Below, one piece after another: positions 42,626-50,847 of a DNA stretch of 50,847 nucleotides. This DNA is from JBIOJM01 sp044450785. GTDB taxonomy: Bacteria > Planctomycetota > Planctomycetia > Isosphaerales > Isosphaeraceae. The position numbers and the translations under genes are program-made. Numbering within the stretch: position 1 is the stretch's first letter; the number at the start of each line of letters is the position of its first letter. Where the stretch lies: NCBI GenBank assembly GCA_044450785.1, contig JBIOJM010000022.1:1-50847 (forward strand). The letters run 5' to 3'. The notes under the pieces are model-generated. The model searched no databases and was not told the origin of the DNA. It saw nothing but the letters and a program-made list of their open reading frames with translations.

Positions 42626-43582
42626 TCACGTCAAGAAATAGGATCGTTGGATCTCCTCGCCGACACGCAGGCAGGTGGTCTCGATCCTGTCGAGGAAGGC
42701 GAGCAGACCGCGCTCGAAGATCTCGCCGACGTTGATATAGTGGAGCTCGCCGTCGAGCCGTCCCAGCAGTCGTTCGGCTTCGCTGGCATATTCATCGTCG
42801 TCGCCGCCGGCGATTTCCTGGAGCGAGTCGCGGCAGCGCGCCACGCAGAAGCGGATCGCGCGGGGGAAATCGGGATTGAGGACCAGGAAGCGGATGACGC
42901 CGACCGGCTCGACGCGGTCGCGCTCGACGCGAAGGTAAGCGCCGTAGGCCGAGCAGCTCCGCAGCAGACCGGTCCACCGGACCAGCTCCATGGCCGGGTC
43001 TCCGCCGGAGGTTCCCTGCGTGTGGCTGCGGCACTTGGCATGGAGAATCCGTCCCATCACGTGGACGCGCTCCAGGTAGCGGCCGACCTGGAGGAAATGA
43101 TAGACCTCATCGCGCGGCAGGCTGTTCTGGACCAGTCCGTCGAAGAGGATGCACGACTGCTTGATCGTGGAACAGAACGCGGACGGGCCCGCTTGAAAGC
43201 GCCGCTGCGCCCGCTTGCTGCAGAGATACAAGTAAAGTCGGTTGACTTCGCTCCAGGCGTCGACACCGAGGCTTTCCTGGGTGCCCCGGGCGTTTTCACG
43301 AGCCAGAGCGATCATGCTCAGGATCGAGTGAGGGTTGGCCCGGTCGAAGGTCAGGAGCCCGAGCAGCTCGGTTCGTTCGGCCACCGGGTGGGTGGCGCGG
43401 AACGAGTCGCTGGAGTCGAGGATGTTGAGGGCGATCTCGACGGGCGCCGAGCCGTCTTCGGCGGCCGCGGAGGGCGCGTCGAGCTCGATGTAAAGTCCGA
43501 CGTCGAGCAAGCGGGCCACGTTCTCGGCACGCTCGAGGTAGCGGCTCATCCAGAACAGGTTCTCGGCGACCCGGCTGAGCAT
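42626..43582 (-). CDS. Alpha-E domain protein (DUF403)
   Basis: 318 residues, all-helical, starting MLSRVAENLFWMSRYLERAE, the diagnostic opening of this family. Other conserved parts are RENARGTQESLGVDAWSEVN, LPRDEVYHFLQVGRYLERVH and FPRAIRFCVARC. Alpha-E proteins always travel with a circularly permuted ATP-grasp protein and often a transglutaminase, as here, and are thought to take part in making or modifying a peptide. The gene starts 1 bp after the ATP-grasp stop. Confidence 0.93.
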   Translation of the reverse strand: MLSRVAENLFWMSRYLERAENVARLLDVGLYIELDAPSAAAEDGSAPVEIALNILDSSDSFRATHPVAERTELLGLLTFDRANPHSILSMIALARENARGTQESLGVDAWSEVNRLYLYLCSKRAQRRFQAGPSAFCSTIKQSCILFDGLVQNSLPRDEVYHFLQVGRYLERVHVMGRILHAKCRSHTQGTSGGDPAMELVRWTGLLRSCSAYGAYLRVERDRVEPVGVIRFLVLNPDFPRAIRFCVARCRDSLQEIAGGDDDEYASEAERLLGRLDGELHYINVGEIFERGLLAFLDRIETTCLRVGEEIQRSYFLT

Positions 43583-43583
43583 C

Positions 43584-45098
43584 TCAAGTCCTCGCGAGGC
43601 CGTCTTCTTGAGGTTGGGGCGCGGTCGAACGCGGTGCGCCGTCGTACAGCACCCAGGTATCCTTGGTGCCGCCGCCCTGGGAGCTGTTGACCACCAGGCT
43701 CCCTTCCGGCAGCGCGACGCGGGTGAGGCCGCCCGGCATGACCCTGATGTCGTCGCCGTAGAGCACGAACGGGCGCAGGTCGACGTGCCGGCCGTCGAGC
43801 CGGCCGCTGACGAACGTCGGGTGCCGGCTGAGACTGATGGTGGGCTGCGCGATGTAGCCGCGCGGGTTCGCCTCGATCTTCCGCGCGAACTCGTCGCGCT
43901 CTGCCCGCGTCGACGCCGGACCGATCAGCATGCCGTACCCGCCGGAGCCATCGACCGCCTTGACCACAAGCGTCTCCAGGTTTGCCAGGATGTGCCGGCG
44001 GTGGGCCGGCACCAGCGGCCGGAAGGTCTCGACGTTGGCCAGGATCGGTTCTTCCCGCAAGTAGAAGCGGATCATCTCCGGTACGAACGGATAGATCCCC
44101 TTGTCGTCGACGACGCCCGTCCCGAGCGCGTTCGCCAGCCCCACGTTCCCGGAGTGGTAGGCCCCCATGAGTCCCGCCACGCCGAGCATGCTGTCGGAGC
44201 GGAAGGTGAGCGGATCGAGAAAATCGTCGTCGACCCGCCGATAAATGACGTCGACGCGCTGCAGGCCCCGGGTCGTCCGCTGGAAGATCTGGCCCCCGTC
44301 GAGCACCAGGTCGCGTCCCTCGACCAGCTCGACCCCCATCTGCCGGGCGAGGAAGCTGTGTTCGTAGTAGGCCGCGTTGTAGATCCCCGGCGTCAAGATG
44401 ACCACGGTCGGGTCGTCGCAACCGGTCGGCGCGATCGAGCGCAACACCGCCAGCAGGTTGTCGGTATAGTCGTCGACCGGCCGCACGTTGTACTGGTCGA
44501 ACAGCAGGGGGAAAACCTGCTTCATCACCTGGCGGTTCTTGAGCACGTAGCTCACTCCCGAGGGGGTACGGGCGTTGTCCTCCAGGACCAGAAAGTTCCC
44601 GTCGGAGTCGCGGATCAGGTCGATACCCGCGACGTGGATGTAGACGCCGCGGGGTACCTTGAGGCCGGCACACTCCCGCCGGTAGCCGGTGGCGCTGAAC
44701 ACCAGGTCGGGGGGGACGATTCGATCCTTGAGGATCAGGCGCTCGTGATAAACGTCCTGGATGAAAAGATTGAGGGCACGGACCCGCTGCTTCAAACCGC
44801 GCTCGATCCGGTCCCACTCGGCCGGGGCGATCAGGCGTGGGATCGGGTCGAACGGGATGATCCGCTCGACACCCTGTTCGCGCCCGTAAACCGTGAACGT
44901 GATCCCTTGCTGCCGCATCGTCAGGTCGGCAACCTTGTTGCGTCGCTCCAGCTCGTCGGGGCCGAGATCGAGCAGCCGCTCGAACAGGGCAGCGTAGTGC
45001 GGTCGGGGCGTCCCGCGCGCCTCGAACATCTCGTCGTAAGCCGCCATGTGGTATCGACCGAACATGGCGTCTTCGTCATGCCGCTGGGTCACATGCAT
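43584..45098 (-). CDS. Circularly permuted ATP-grasp protein (DUF404/DUF407)
   Basis: 504 residues with family hallmarks: HYAALFERLLDLGPDELERR, ITFTVYGREQGVERIIPFDP, FLVLEDNARTPSGVSYVLKN, VVKAVDGSGGYGMLIGPAS (glycine-rich ATP loop), and DDIRVMPGGLTRVALPEGSL near the end. It would ligate a carboxylate to an amine using ATP, probably building an unknown peptide with the alpha-E partner. A second ATG 12 codons in (MFGRYHMAAY) is an alternative start. The upstream intergenic region reaches to 45487. A 551-codon plus-strand frame over it is a shadow. Confidence 0.93.
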   Translation of the reverse strand: MHVTQRHDEDAMFGRYHMAAYDEMFEARGTPRPHYAALFERLLDLGPDELERRNKVADLTMRQQGITFTVYGREQGVERIIPFDPIPRLIAPAEWDRIERGLKQRVRALNLFIQDVYHERLILKDRIVPPDLVFSATGYRRECAGLKVPRGVYIHVAGIDLIRDSDGNFLVLEDNARTPSGVSYVLKNRQVMKQVFPLLFDQYNVRPVDDYTDNLLAVLRSIAPTGCDDPTVVILTPGIYNAAYYEHSFLARQMGVELVEGRDLVLDGGQIFQRTTRGLQRVDVIYRRVDDDFLDPLTFRSDSMLGVAGLMGAYHSGNVGLANALGTGVVDDKGIYPFVPEMIRFYLREEPILANVETFRPLVPAHRRHILANLETLVVKAVDGSGGYGMLIGPASTRAERDEFARKIEANPRGYIAQPTISLSRHPTFVSGRLDGRHVDLRPFVLYGDDIRVMPGGLTRVALPEGSLVVNSSQGGGTKDTWVLYDGAPRSTAPQPQEDGLART

Positions 45099-45288
45099 CG
45101 TTGGTTTGGACTGAATCCCTCACTTGGGTGTGTCTATCAGGCGAATGGATGGGTTCGCTTCTCGAGGATCGAGATGGCGCGATGCAAAGCGCCGGCCGGG
45201 AGAGGGAGATGCCGGGCAAGACACGCGGGGCTGGCGATCACGGTTCTGTCGCGGTCCCGATGAACCGGGCGGCGGTCGGATCGTCAAG

Positions 45289-45323
45289 AAAAGACCAGCC
45301 GTTCTCCCCGCGCGCGGTCTTTT
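45289..45323. other. Perfect 8-bp inverted repeat in the divergent intergenic region
   Basis: AAAAGACC (45289-45296) and GGTCTTTT (45316-45323) enclose a GC-rich 19-nt loop. It could end transcription in either direction, but it lies between two divergently transcribed genes, where a terminator is not expected. The rest of 45099-45487 shows no gene. A good -10, TATAAT (45464-45469), lies right before the UPF0175 gene. Confidence 0.45.
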
Positions 45324-45463
45324 GCACACGGGCCGAACCGTTCGTGATCCAGCGACAGATGGATCTGTTGTATCACCGGTTTCATTCAGAATCCAGTGAG
45401 AAGGCGTTCGCAACGAAAAGCGATGGGTCGACGGCTTGCTGGTTTGGAAGAAGGGGCTCGGGT

Positions 45464-45487
45464 TATAATGCGAGAAGGAGGTTGCCC
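45464..45487 (+). promoter_or_regulatory. -10 element and ribosome binding site ahead of UPF0175
   Basis: TATAAT at 45464-45469 is followed within 10 bp by GAAGGAGG (45473-45480) and ATG at 45488. The leader would be only about 10-12 nt long. No clear -35 exists at the proper distance; TTGCTG (45436-45441) is 22 bp away. Confidence 0.55.
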
Positions 45488-45727
45488 ATGAAGACAATCA
45501 CGATCGGACTACCGGACGATACGGCGCTGCCGTTCGCGGACTCGGACGAGCAGTTCGCGCGCGAGCTCCGGCTCGCCGCCGCGATCTTTTGGTACGACCG
45601 TGGCATGATCTCGCAGGGCAGGGGCGCCGAAGTCGCGGGAGTCAGCCGAGCAGATTTCCTTGACGCGTTGTTTCGTGCGAAAGTGCCTGCATGCCAAGTC
45701 ACCATCGAAGCTGCAATCAGACGGTAA
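45488..45727 (+). CDS. UPF0175-family small protein, 79 aa
   Basis: Starts MKTITIGLPDDTALPFADSD and contains the family core ELRLAAAIFWYDRGMISQGR followed by GAEVAGVSRADFLDAL, which has an HTH-like helix pair. UPF0175 proteins often act as antitoxin-like or regulatory partners of PIN-type genes; no PIN gene is adjacent here. The last 20 residues (FRAKVPACQVTIEAAIRR) differ from the usual end. It lies immediately upstream of a second UPF0175 fragment and the BREX genes. Confidence 0.8.
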   Translation: MKTITIGLPDDTALPFADSDEQFARELRLAAAIFWYDRGMISQGRGAEVAGVSRADFLDALFRAKVPACQVTIEAAIRR

Positions 45728-45812
45728 CGCCCCGGGAAGACCTCCGCGAGAACCGGCCGCTGGACGCCTCGGAATTTGCCGTCCACCTCGACCACCTGGA
45801 GGGGGTCAGATC

Positions 45813-45980
45813 CGGGATACGGTTTTTGACGCGCTCCTGGAGGATCTCGGCACGGGTCCGGATGAGCTAGACCGGGAGATCCGTCTGGCGGCTTCAATCC
45901 ACCTGTACAGCCGCGGCCTGGTTTCGCAGGGGCAAGGCGCCGAGATCGCCGGTGCGAGCCGGTGGGACTTCATTAGAATC
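45813..45980 (+). pseudogene. Second UPF0175 copy lacking its N-terminus, in frame with brxF
   Basis: The frame reads RDTVFDALLEDLGTGPDELD, then REIRLAASIHLYSRGLVSQG and QGAEIAGASRWDFIRI, clearly paralogous to the intact UPF0175 protein (ELRLAAAIFWYDRGMISQGR). The first strand and any start codon with a ribosome binding site are missing, and the frame runs without a stop into brxF. The far-upstream ATG at 45660 lies inside the intact UPF0175 gene and is not a credible start. It is either decay of a tandem duplicate or the N-terminal domain of a fused BrxF. Confidence 0.6.
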
Positions 45981-46460
45981 ATGACTGAAGCGGCGACAAA
46001 ACTTGAGCCGGCCATCCAGCACGCGGCGAGCCAGTATTACCGGCTCGTCGTCCTGGCCGGCGTGCCTGGCTCCGGCAAGACCACCGCCTTGCAGTCAATG
46101 GCGCAGAAGCTCGGCTGCCAACTCGTGAATGTCAACCTGGAATTGAGCAAGAGGTTGCTCGAACTAACTCGGACGCAGCGGTCCCGTCAAGTCGAACGTT
46201 TGCTCAAGGAAGTGATTGCCGCCGTATTCGGTGACGTTGTGCTCTTGGACAACCTGGAGATTCTGTTGGACACCGGCCTCGAAGTCGATCCGCTTCGCCT
46301 GCTCCAGCTTATTAGCCGCAATCGCACGATTGTCGCCTCGTGGAACGGCAGCTTCCAGGGTGGGACACTGACCTACGCCGAACCCGGTCATCCTGAATTT
46401 ATCCAGTTCAAGCAGATAGACGCCGTCGTCATCCCGATCGGCACGAGCGCCAACAACTGA
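45981..46460 (+). CDS. brxF: BREX type 3 P-loop protein BrxF
   Basis: 159 residues from ATG 45981 (MTEAATKLEPAIQHAASQYY). A P-loop, AGVPGSGKT (26-34), is followed by LGCQLVNVNLELSKRLLELT, a Walker-B-like FGDVVLLDNLEILLD and SRNRTIVASWNGSFQGGTLT, the expected BrxF pattern. BrxF is the small NTPase unique to BREX type 3 phage-resistance loci. It lies 16 bp before brxC. Its frame extends upstream into a UPF0175 domain, so the exact start is uncertain. Confidence 0.85.
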   Translation: MTEAATKLEPAIQHAASQYYRLVVLAGVPGSGKTTALQSMAQKLGCQLVNVNLELSKRLLELTRTQRSRQVERLLKEVIAAVFGDVVLLDNLEILLDTGLEVDPLRLLQLISRNRTIVASWNGSFQGGTLTYAEPGHPEFIQFKQIDAVVIPIGTSANN

Positions 46461-46476
46461 GGGAGTTCACATCGCC

Positions 46477-49400
46477 ATGAAATACAGCGATCTGGTCAAG
46501 TTTGAGCCTATCGAGACCGTTATCGAGCTTGAGCAGGCGAACTCGCTCGCTGCCGTGCGGCAACTTGTCGAGATATTTGTGATATCAAAGCACATGGCTG
46601 AGGATTTGTGCAATCTGGTGATCCCCAACCTGCAATTCGAGACGCCCGCCGACAACAAGGGCTTCCTGATCGTTGGCAATTACGGCACAGGCAAGAGCCA
46701 CTTGCTCTCGCTCATCTCCGGGCTGGCCGAACACCCCGAGACGGCAAAGGTTGTGAAGGACAAGAACGTGGCGAAGGCGGCGAAGGCGATCTCCGGCAAG
46801 TTCAAGGTGGTCCGCCTTGAAATCCCGGCCACCAAGAAGAGTCTGCGCAACATCATCTGCGGCAGGCTCGAAGACTTCATGTCGAACGAAGGACTGTCCT
46901 TCAACTTCCCCGCCGAGGACCAGGTTGACAGCAACAAGGACGACCTGTCCAACATGATGGCGCAGTTCAACGAAAAATACGCCGACCGTGGACTGCTCCT
47001 GGTCGTGGACGAGCTGCTCGATTACCTGAAGTCTCGCAAGCACCACGATCTCGTACTGGACTTGGGTTTCCTGCGTGAGATCGGCGAGGTCTGCAAACGC
47101 ATCCGCTTCCGCTTCATTGCGGGCTTGCAAGAGAGCCTGTTCGACAACCCGAAGTTCCACTTCGTCGCCGAGAGCCTGCGCCGGGTGAAGGCGCGCTTCG
47201 AGCAACTTCGCATCGTCCGGGAGGACGTGGCCTACGTCGTCTCCGAGCGGTTGCTGACCAAGAATGACGAGCAACGGGCGAAGATTCGGGAACACCTTCA
47301 GAAGTTCACGCCGCTCTACGGCGGCATGGCCGAACGCCTCGAAGAGTTCGTGCGACTGTTTCCGGTCCACCCGACCTACCTGGAAGTCTTTGAGCGCGTT
47401 TTTGTCGCCGAGAAAAGGGAAGTGCTCAAGACCTTGAGCGCCGAGATCAAGCGCTGCTTGAGCAGCGAAGTGCCCAGGGACGAGCCTGGCCTCATCAGCT
47501 ACGACACGTACTGGGCGTTTCTCCAGGGCGACGCGGTGCTGCGAGCCGACCCGACGATCCGCGAAGTGATCGACGTGAGCAAGGTGGTCGAGAACCGCAT
47601 CCAGCAAGCCTTCACCCGCAAGGCGCTCCAGCCGATGGCCGAGCGGATCATCCACGGCCTGTCGATCCACCGGCTGACGACCGACGACATCCGGGCCAAG
47701 ATCGGCCCGACCGCCGAAGAGCTCCAAAACGGCCTGTGTCTGATGGCCCCGATCCCGGAGAGGACCAGCGACTTCCTGCGAACCACGGTGGAGTCCTGCC
47801 TCAAGGAGATCATGAAGACGGTCAGCGGGCAGTTCATCACGCACAACACCGAGAACGACCAGTATTACCTCGACCTGCAAAAGACCATCGACCACGACGC
47901 CAAGATCCAGGACAAGGCCGATACGCTCTCCGACTCGCATCTGGACCAATATTACTTCGACGCCCTGACGCGCGTGCTGGAACTCACCGATCAGGCGCCA
48001 TACGTCCGCGGCTCCCAGATCTGGGAGCACGAGATCGAGTGGCGGGAGCACAAGATCACTCGCCGCGGCTACCTCTTCTTCGGTGCACCCAACGAGCGCT
48101 CGACGGCCCAACCGCCTCGTGACTTCTACCTCTACTTCCTCCAGCCGTTCGAGCCGCCGCACTTCGACGACCAGAAACTCGCCGACGAGGTCTTCTTCAA
48201 GCTGACGCACCGGGACAAGCCGTTCCAGGACGCGCTTCGCCTTTACGCTGGCGCTCGTGAAATGGCGGCTTCGGTCAGCAGCGGCACGAAGAAGGTCTAC
48301 GAAGACAAAGCGGAGGGCTCCCTCAAGACGCTCGTGGCGTGGCTGCGTACTAACATGCTGACCTCGTTCGAGGTCGTTCACCAAGGCGTCCCGAAGAAAA
48401 TGGTTGAGTGGCTCAAAGGGCACCGCACGGGCAACGCCGCCGTCCGTGACCTTCTCGAACTAACCGGGTCTGTCTGTCTGGCGGCCTCGTTCGAGGACCG
48501 TTACCCGGAGTACCCGACTTTCACGGTCAAGCTCGTTGCGAGCAACCTCAAGCAGCCGACCGAGGACGTGATCCGCTGGCTGGCTGGCGGTGTCAAGAAC
48601 CAGCTCGCCACCTCCGTTCTCGACGGACTGGAACTGCTCGACGGCGATAAGCTGAAGCCGCAAAGGTCTCGCTACGCCAAGGTCGTCCTGGAGAAGTTGC
48701 ACGCCAAATCACCCGGCCAGGTCGTCAATCGCAAGGAACTCATCACCGTCAAGAACGACGTGGAGCTTGAGTCTCACTATCACCTTGAGCCGGAGTTGCT
48801 GCTGATCGTCCTGACATCGCTCGTTCAGAACGGCAACATCACCTTGAGCGTGGCCGGAAAGAAGCTCGATGCCGCCAACCTGGGCGAAGCGACGAAGATT
48901 CCGGTGGATCAACTGGTATCGTTCAAGCACGTCGAGAAGCCAAGGGGCCTGCCGCTGGCCGAGCTGGTCGCCGTGTTCGATTTGGTGGGGTTGGCCGAAG
49001 GGCTGATCCGCAACGAGAACACGCACGACGAGGCCGTGAAGCAACTTCGATCCAGGGCCACCGAACTGACCGAGAAGGTCGTCACCGCCCTTCAGAGGGC
49101 CCAGACCGGTCTGCCCTGCTGGGGAACCGAGTTGATCTCGGGCCAGGAACGGGAGGAGTATCAGCAGAAGCTCGACGACTTCAAAGGTTTCCTGGAAAGC
49201 CTCCAAGCGTTCAACACCCCGGGCAAGCTCAAGAACTTCTCCCGGAGCATCACCGAGATCCAGTCCCAGAAGGCAAACCTCGACCTGATGAAGCAGCTCG
49301 AGGAACTCAACGACCTGGTGCAAGAGCTCACGCCGATGACCGGCTACCTGGCGACTGCCACCGCCGTTCTGCCGCCTACAGATCCGTGGCGGGACCAGAT

Positions 49401-50190
49401 GGAATCCACCCGTGGCTCCTGGCGGGCGAAACTGCTCGACCCCGCGCTCCGGGGCAGACCGGATTTCCGTCAGATCATCAACCGTGCGCTGCAAATATCC
49501 AAGGACGAATACAAGGCGGCCTACCTCAACCTGCACAAGAAGGCCCGCCTTGGGATCAACGAGGACCAGAAGAAGAAAGAGCTGCTCAAGGACCACCGGC
49601 TCGACCAGCTCAAGAAGCTGGCGGCCGGGATTTCCCTTCTGCCCCACGCCTCCTTGACCGAGCTTCAGACCCGTCTGGCGAAGCTCGCGCCGTGCTTCAC
49701 GCTGGTCAAGGACGACCTGGACGCTTCGCCGATCTGCCCCCACTGCAACTTCCGGCCCCAGGAGGAAACGCTCGGAGCCAGTGGGCACGCGGTCCTCCAG
49801 CAGATCGACGACCAGCTCGACAAAACGCTGGAAAACTCGCGCAAGACCCTGGTCGACAACCTCTCGGACCCCACGGCGAAGAAAAGCATCAGCCTCTTGC
49901 CGTCCGCCCAGAAAGCGGCCGTCGAGGGGTTCCTGAAGTCCAAGCAGCTCCCCGAGAAGATCGGCGCCGAGCTGGTTCAGGGAATCCAGGCCGCATTGTC
50001 CGGGCTGATTGCCATCAACGTGATACCCGCCGATCTGCTCGACACCCTGTCGGCCGGCGGCGCTCCCTGCACGGTCGAGCAGATTCATGACCGCTTCGAT
50101 GAGTTCGTCCAGAAGATTACACGTGGCAAGGAACCGGCCAAGGTCCGCCTTCTCATCGACCGCGGCGAAACTCCCGGAGCGCAGGCGTGA
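46477..50190 (+). CDS. brxC: BREX type 3 ATPase BrxC (DUF6079-like)
   Basis: 1237 residues, starting MKYSDLVKFEPIETVIELEQ with GGGAG upstream. Walker A GNYGTGKS (67-74), Walker B GLLLVVDELLDYL, and AGLQESLFDNPKFHF define the N-terminal AAA domain. The long C-terminal part is helical and has a zinc-ribbon-like SPICPHCNF near residue 1090. Length matches BrxC/PglY proteins, large ATPases needed for methylation-linked phage exclusion. The gene overlaps the next small ORF. Long minus-strand frames (612 and 459 codons) over it are shadows. Confidence 0.92.
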   Translation: MKYSDLVKFEPIETVIELEQANSLAAVRQLVEIFVISKHMAEDLCNLVIPNLQFETPADNKGFLIVGNYGTGKSHLLSLISGLAEHPETAKVVKDKNVAKAAKAISGKFKVVRLEIPATKKSLRNIICGRLEDFMSNEGLSFNFPAEDQVDSNKDDLSNMMAQFNEKYADRGLLLVVDELLDYLKSRKHHDLVLDLGFLREIGEVCKRIRFRFIAGLQESLFDNPKFHFVAESLRRVKARFEQLRIVREDVAYVVSERLLTKNDEQRAKIREHLQKFTPLYGGMAERLEEFVRLFPVHPTYLEVFERVFVAEKREVLKTLSAEIKRCLSSEVPRDEPGLISYDTYWAFLQGDAVLRADPTIREVIDVSKVVENRIQQAFTRKALQPMAERIIHGLSIHRLTTDDIRAKIGPTAEELQNGLCLMAPIPERTSDFLRTTVESCLKEIMKTVSGQFITHNTENDQYYLDLQKTIDHDAKIQDKADTLSDSHLDQYYFDALTRVLELTDQAPYVRGSQIWEHEIEWREHKITRRGYLFFGAPNERSTAQPPRDFYLYFLQPFEPPHFDDQKLADEVFFKLTHRDKPFQDALRLYAGAREMAASVSSGTKKVYEDKAEGSLKTLVAWLRTNMLTSFEVVHQGVPKKMVEWLKGHRTGNAAVRDLLELTGSVCLAASFEDRYPEYPTFTVKLVASNLKQPTEDVIRWLAGGVKNQLATSVLDGLELLDGDKLKPQRSRYAKVVLEKLHAKSPGQVVNRKELITVKNDVELESHYHLEPELLLIVLTSLVQNGNITLSVAGKKLDAANLGEATKIPVDQLVSFKHVEKPRGLPLAELVAVFDLVGLAEGLIRNENTHDEAVKQLRSRATELTEKVVTALQRAQTGLPCWGTELISGQEREEYQQKLDDFKGFLESLQAFNTPGKLKNFSRSITEIQSQKANLDLMKQLEELNDLVQELTPMTGYLATATAVLPPTDPWRDQMESTRGSWRAKLLDPALRGRPDFRQIINRALQISKDEYKAAYLNLHKKARLGINEDQKKKELLKDHRLDQLKKLAAGISLLPHASLTELQTRLAKLAPCFTLVKDDLDASPICPHCNFRPQEETLGASGHAVLQQIDDQLDKTLENSRKTLVDNLSDPTAKKSISLLPSAQKAAVEGFLKSKQLPEKIGAELVQGIQAALSGLIAINVIPADLLDTLSAGGAPCTVEQIHDRFDEFVQKITRGKEPAKVRLLIDRGETPGAQA

Positions 50191-50405
50191 TGATTTCGCT
50201 GATTCTCGACCCCAAGCTGAGGTTGGTCAGTGACCAACCTCCATGCCGTTCAATCGACCTGGTCACTGACCAAGTTGCTCAATGTCTCTCGAGCGCGAAT
50301 ATCACCACGAGTCTGGGCATCACAACCGAGGATGGCCCTGACGGCAGCATCGATGCGGCCGAGATCGAGCGGATCGCTCGCAAGAAGATTCTCCTGGAAG
50401 GATAA
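50190..50405 (+). CDS. Small hypothetical protein between brxC and the methyltransferase, 71 aa
   Basis: ATG 50190 overlaps the brxC stop (TGATG). The product MISLILDPKLRLVSDQPPCR has an end, DGSIDAAEIERIARKKILLE, that looks coding, whereas the middle coincides with two DNA palindromes (50221-50271), so the ORF may be partly fortuitous. No family recognised. Confidence 0.4.
   Translation: MISLILDPKLRLVSDQPPCRSIDLVTDQVAQCLSSANITTSLGITTEDGPDGSIDAAEIERIARKKILLEG
50221..50271. promoter_or_regulatory. Two operator-like palindromes upstream of the BREX methyltransferase
   Basis: GGTTGGTCAGTGACCAACC (50221-50239) is a perfect 9-bp inverted repeat around one base. GGTCACTGACC (50261-50271), extended by AA on one side, repeats its core. 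The centres are 36 bp apart. The shared TTGGTCA-N-TGACCAA form fits a dimeric repressor site. They lie about 150-200 bp before the methyltransferase start. Confidence 0.6.
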
Positions 50406-50416
50406 CGGTAAGAATC

Positions 50417-50847
50417 ATGGCGAAGAAGTCCCAGAAACCGCAAGCAGAGCGGCTGTTTGAAGAGCACCTGGTTCCCGCCGAGCCAGGGTCAGGAAGGCTG
50501 TTCGACGTCAGTTACTCGGTCGATCGGTCACAGCCAGTCGAATGCCTGGGAATGACCTTTCCCAACGACGAGGCGCGGCGGGTTTGCTTCACGGAGAAGT
50601 TGCGAGAGAAGTTGAAGGACCCCGCATTCCGCAAGATCGAGGGGTTCCCCATTGGCGAGGACGAGGACATTTTGGCGTTGTCCGATCCTCCATATTACAC
50701 AGCTTGCCCAAATCCATTTTTGACTCAGTTCGTCACTACGAAGCAACAAGCAGGGCCAAATACCGCCTACCGGAGGGAGCCCCTTTCTTCTGATATCAGC
50801 GAGGCCCGCACAGATTCGATCTATACGGCACATCCATACCATACGAA
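50417..50847 (+). CDS. pglX: BREX type 3 adenine-specific DNA methyltransferase, N-terminal part (runs off the window)
   Basis: 143 residues to the window edge, from ATG 50417. It includes SYSVDRSQPVECLGMTFPND, REKLKDPAFRKIEGFPIGED, and the catalytic motif IV in LSDPPYYTACPNPFL (DPPY, amino-methyltransferase type). The Asp/Glu-rich lead and this motif match the BREX-3 class I methyltransferase that marks host DNA. Its position behind brxF and brxC agrees. The helicase brxHII, pglZ and brxA should lie beyond the window. Confidence 0.85.
   Translation, partial: MAKKSQKPQAERLFEEHLVPAEPGSGRLFDVSYSVDRSQPVECLGMTFPNDEARRVCFTEKLREKLKDPAFRKIEGFPIGEDEDILALSDPPYYTACPNPFLTQFVTTKQQAGPNTAYRREPLSSDISEARTDSIYTAHPYHT

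Noticed and set aside
43608..45263. 551-codon plus-strand ORF over the ATP-grasp gene
   Set aside because: Shadow of a well-conserved family member on the other strand; Val/Asp/Arg-rich and without any motif.
46585..48423. 612-codon minus-strand ORF over brxC (and 459 codons at 48709-50088)
   Set aside because: Both mirror brxC codons; Leu/Val/Glu-rich composition arises from reverse reading of GC-rich coding DNA.

Overview
The window looks like chromosomal DNA from a planctomycete, most likely near the Isosphaeraceae. The DNA is GC-rich, and there is an ECF sigma factor next to a giant Ser/Thr kinase with a WD40 propeller. Two PEP-CTERM proteins, a DUF1080 (3-keto-disaccharide hydrolase) protein, several toxin-antitoxin pairs and many short GC-rich dispersed repeats add to the picture. 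The placement is inferred from gene content only.

Layout. 0-3 kb: a scarred accessory stretch with the C-terminal tail of a recombinase-like gene, hypothetical genes, a REP-associated (RAYT) transposase remnant and a luciferase-like flavin oxidoreductase. 3-10 kb: the ECF sigma factor, the kinase/WD40 gene (broken by one base at the kinase lysine) and a secreted low-complexity protein. 10-14.5 kb: a GC-rich tandem array, a MazF-like toxin-antitoxin pair, a tRNA-Val-like 3' fragment, an acyltransferase/PAP2 operon and a PEP-CTERM protein. 14.6-19.5 kb: one 1631-residue exported protein joining an M14 carboxypeptidase to an S9 prolyl oligopeptidase. 19.5-23.5 kb: VapBC, a retropepsin-like gene cut by a dispersed repeat, a HEAT-repeat operon and a small HTH protein. 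23.5-25.2 kb: a Tat-exported GH51 arabinofuranosidase.

25.2-33.2 kb is the most striking part. An intact tRNA-Leu(GAG) at 33156-33241 and a 45-nt copy of its 3' end at 25187-25231, in the same orientation, bracket about 8 kb. Inside are four co-oriented genes: a cytosolic subtilase, a stand-alone paralogue of that subtilase's N-terminal (propeptide-like) region, a membrane protein joining a 14-repeat sensor propeller to a STAND-type ATPase, and a STAND ATPase joined to a CHAT caspase-like protease. The operon ends in a strong terminator. I read it as a protease-based signalling or defence island that I cannot match to a described system: the propeller senses outside the membrane, the two related NTPases relay the signal, and two proteases execute.

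33.4-45.1 kb is mostly core-like: a YtrA-type GntR regulator with promoter and operator in front of an ABC exporter, a hypothetical gene beside a C39-like peptidase remnant, a TPR protein, a DapA-family aldolase, a DUF1080 protein, a second PEP-CTERM protein, and an ATP-grasp/alpha-E/transglutaminase operon whose last gene carries a one-base frameshift. 45.4 kb to the end is the start of a BREX type 3 phage-defence locus (brxF, brxC, a small ORF, and the methyltransferase gene running off the end), preceded by a UPF0175 gene and a second UPF0175 fragment fused in frame to brxF. Two one-base frameshifts in otherwise intact genes could be real decay or assembly error.
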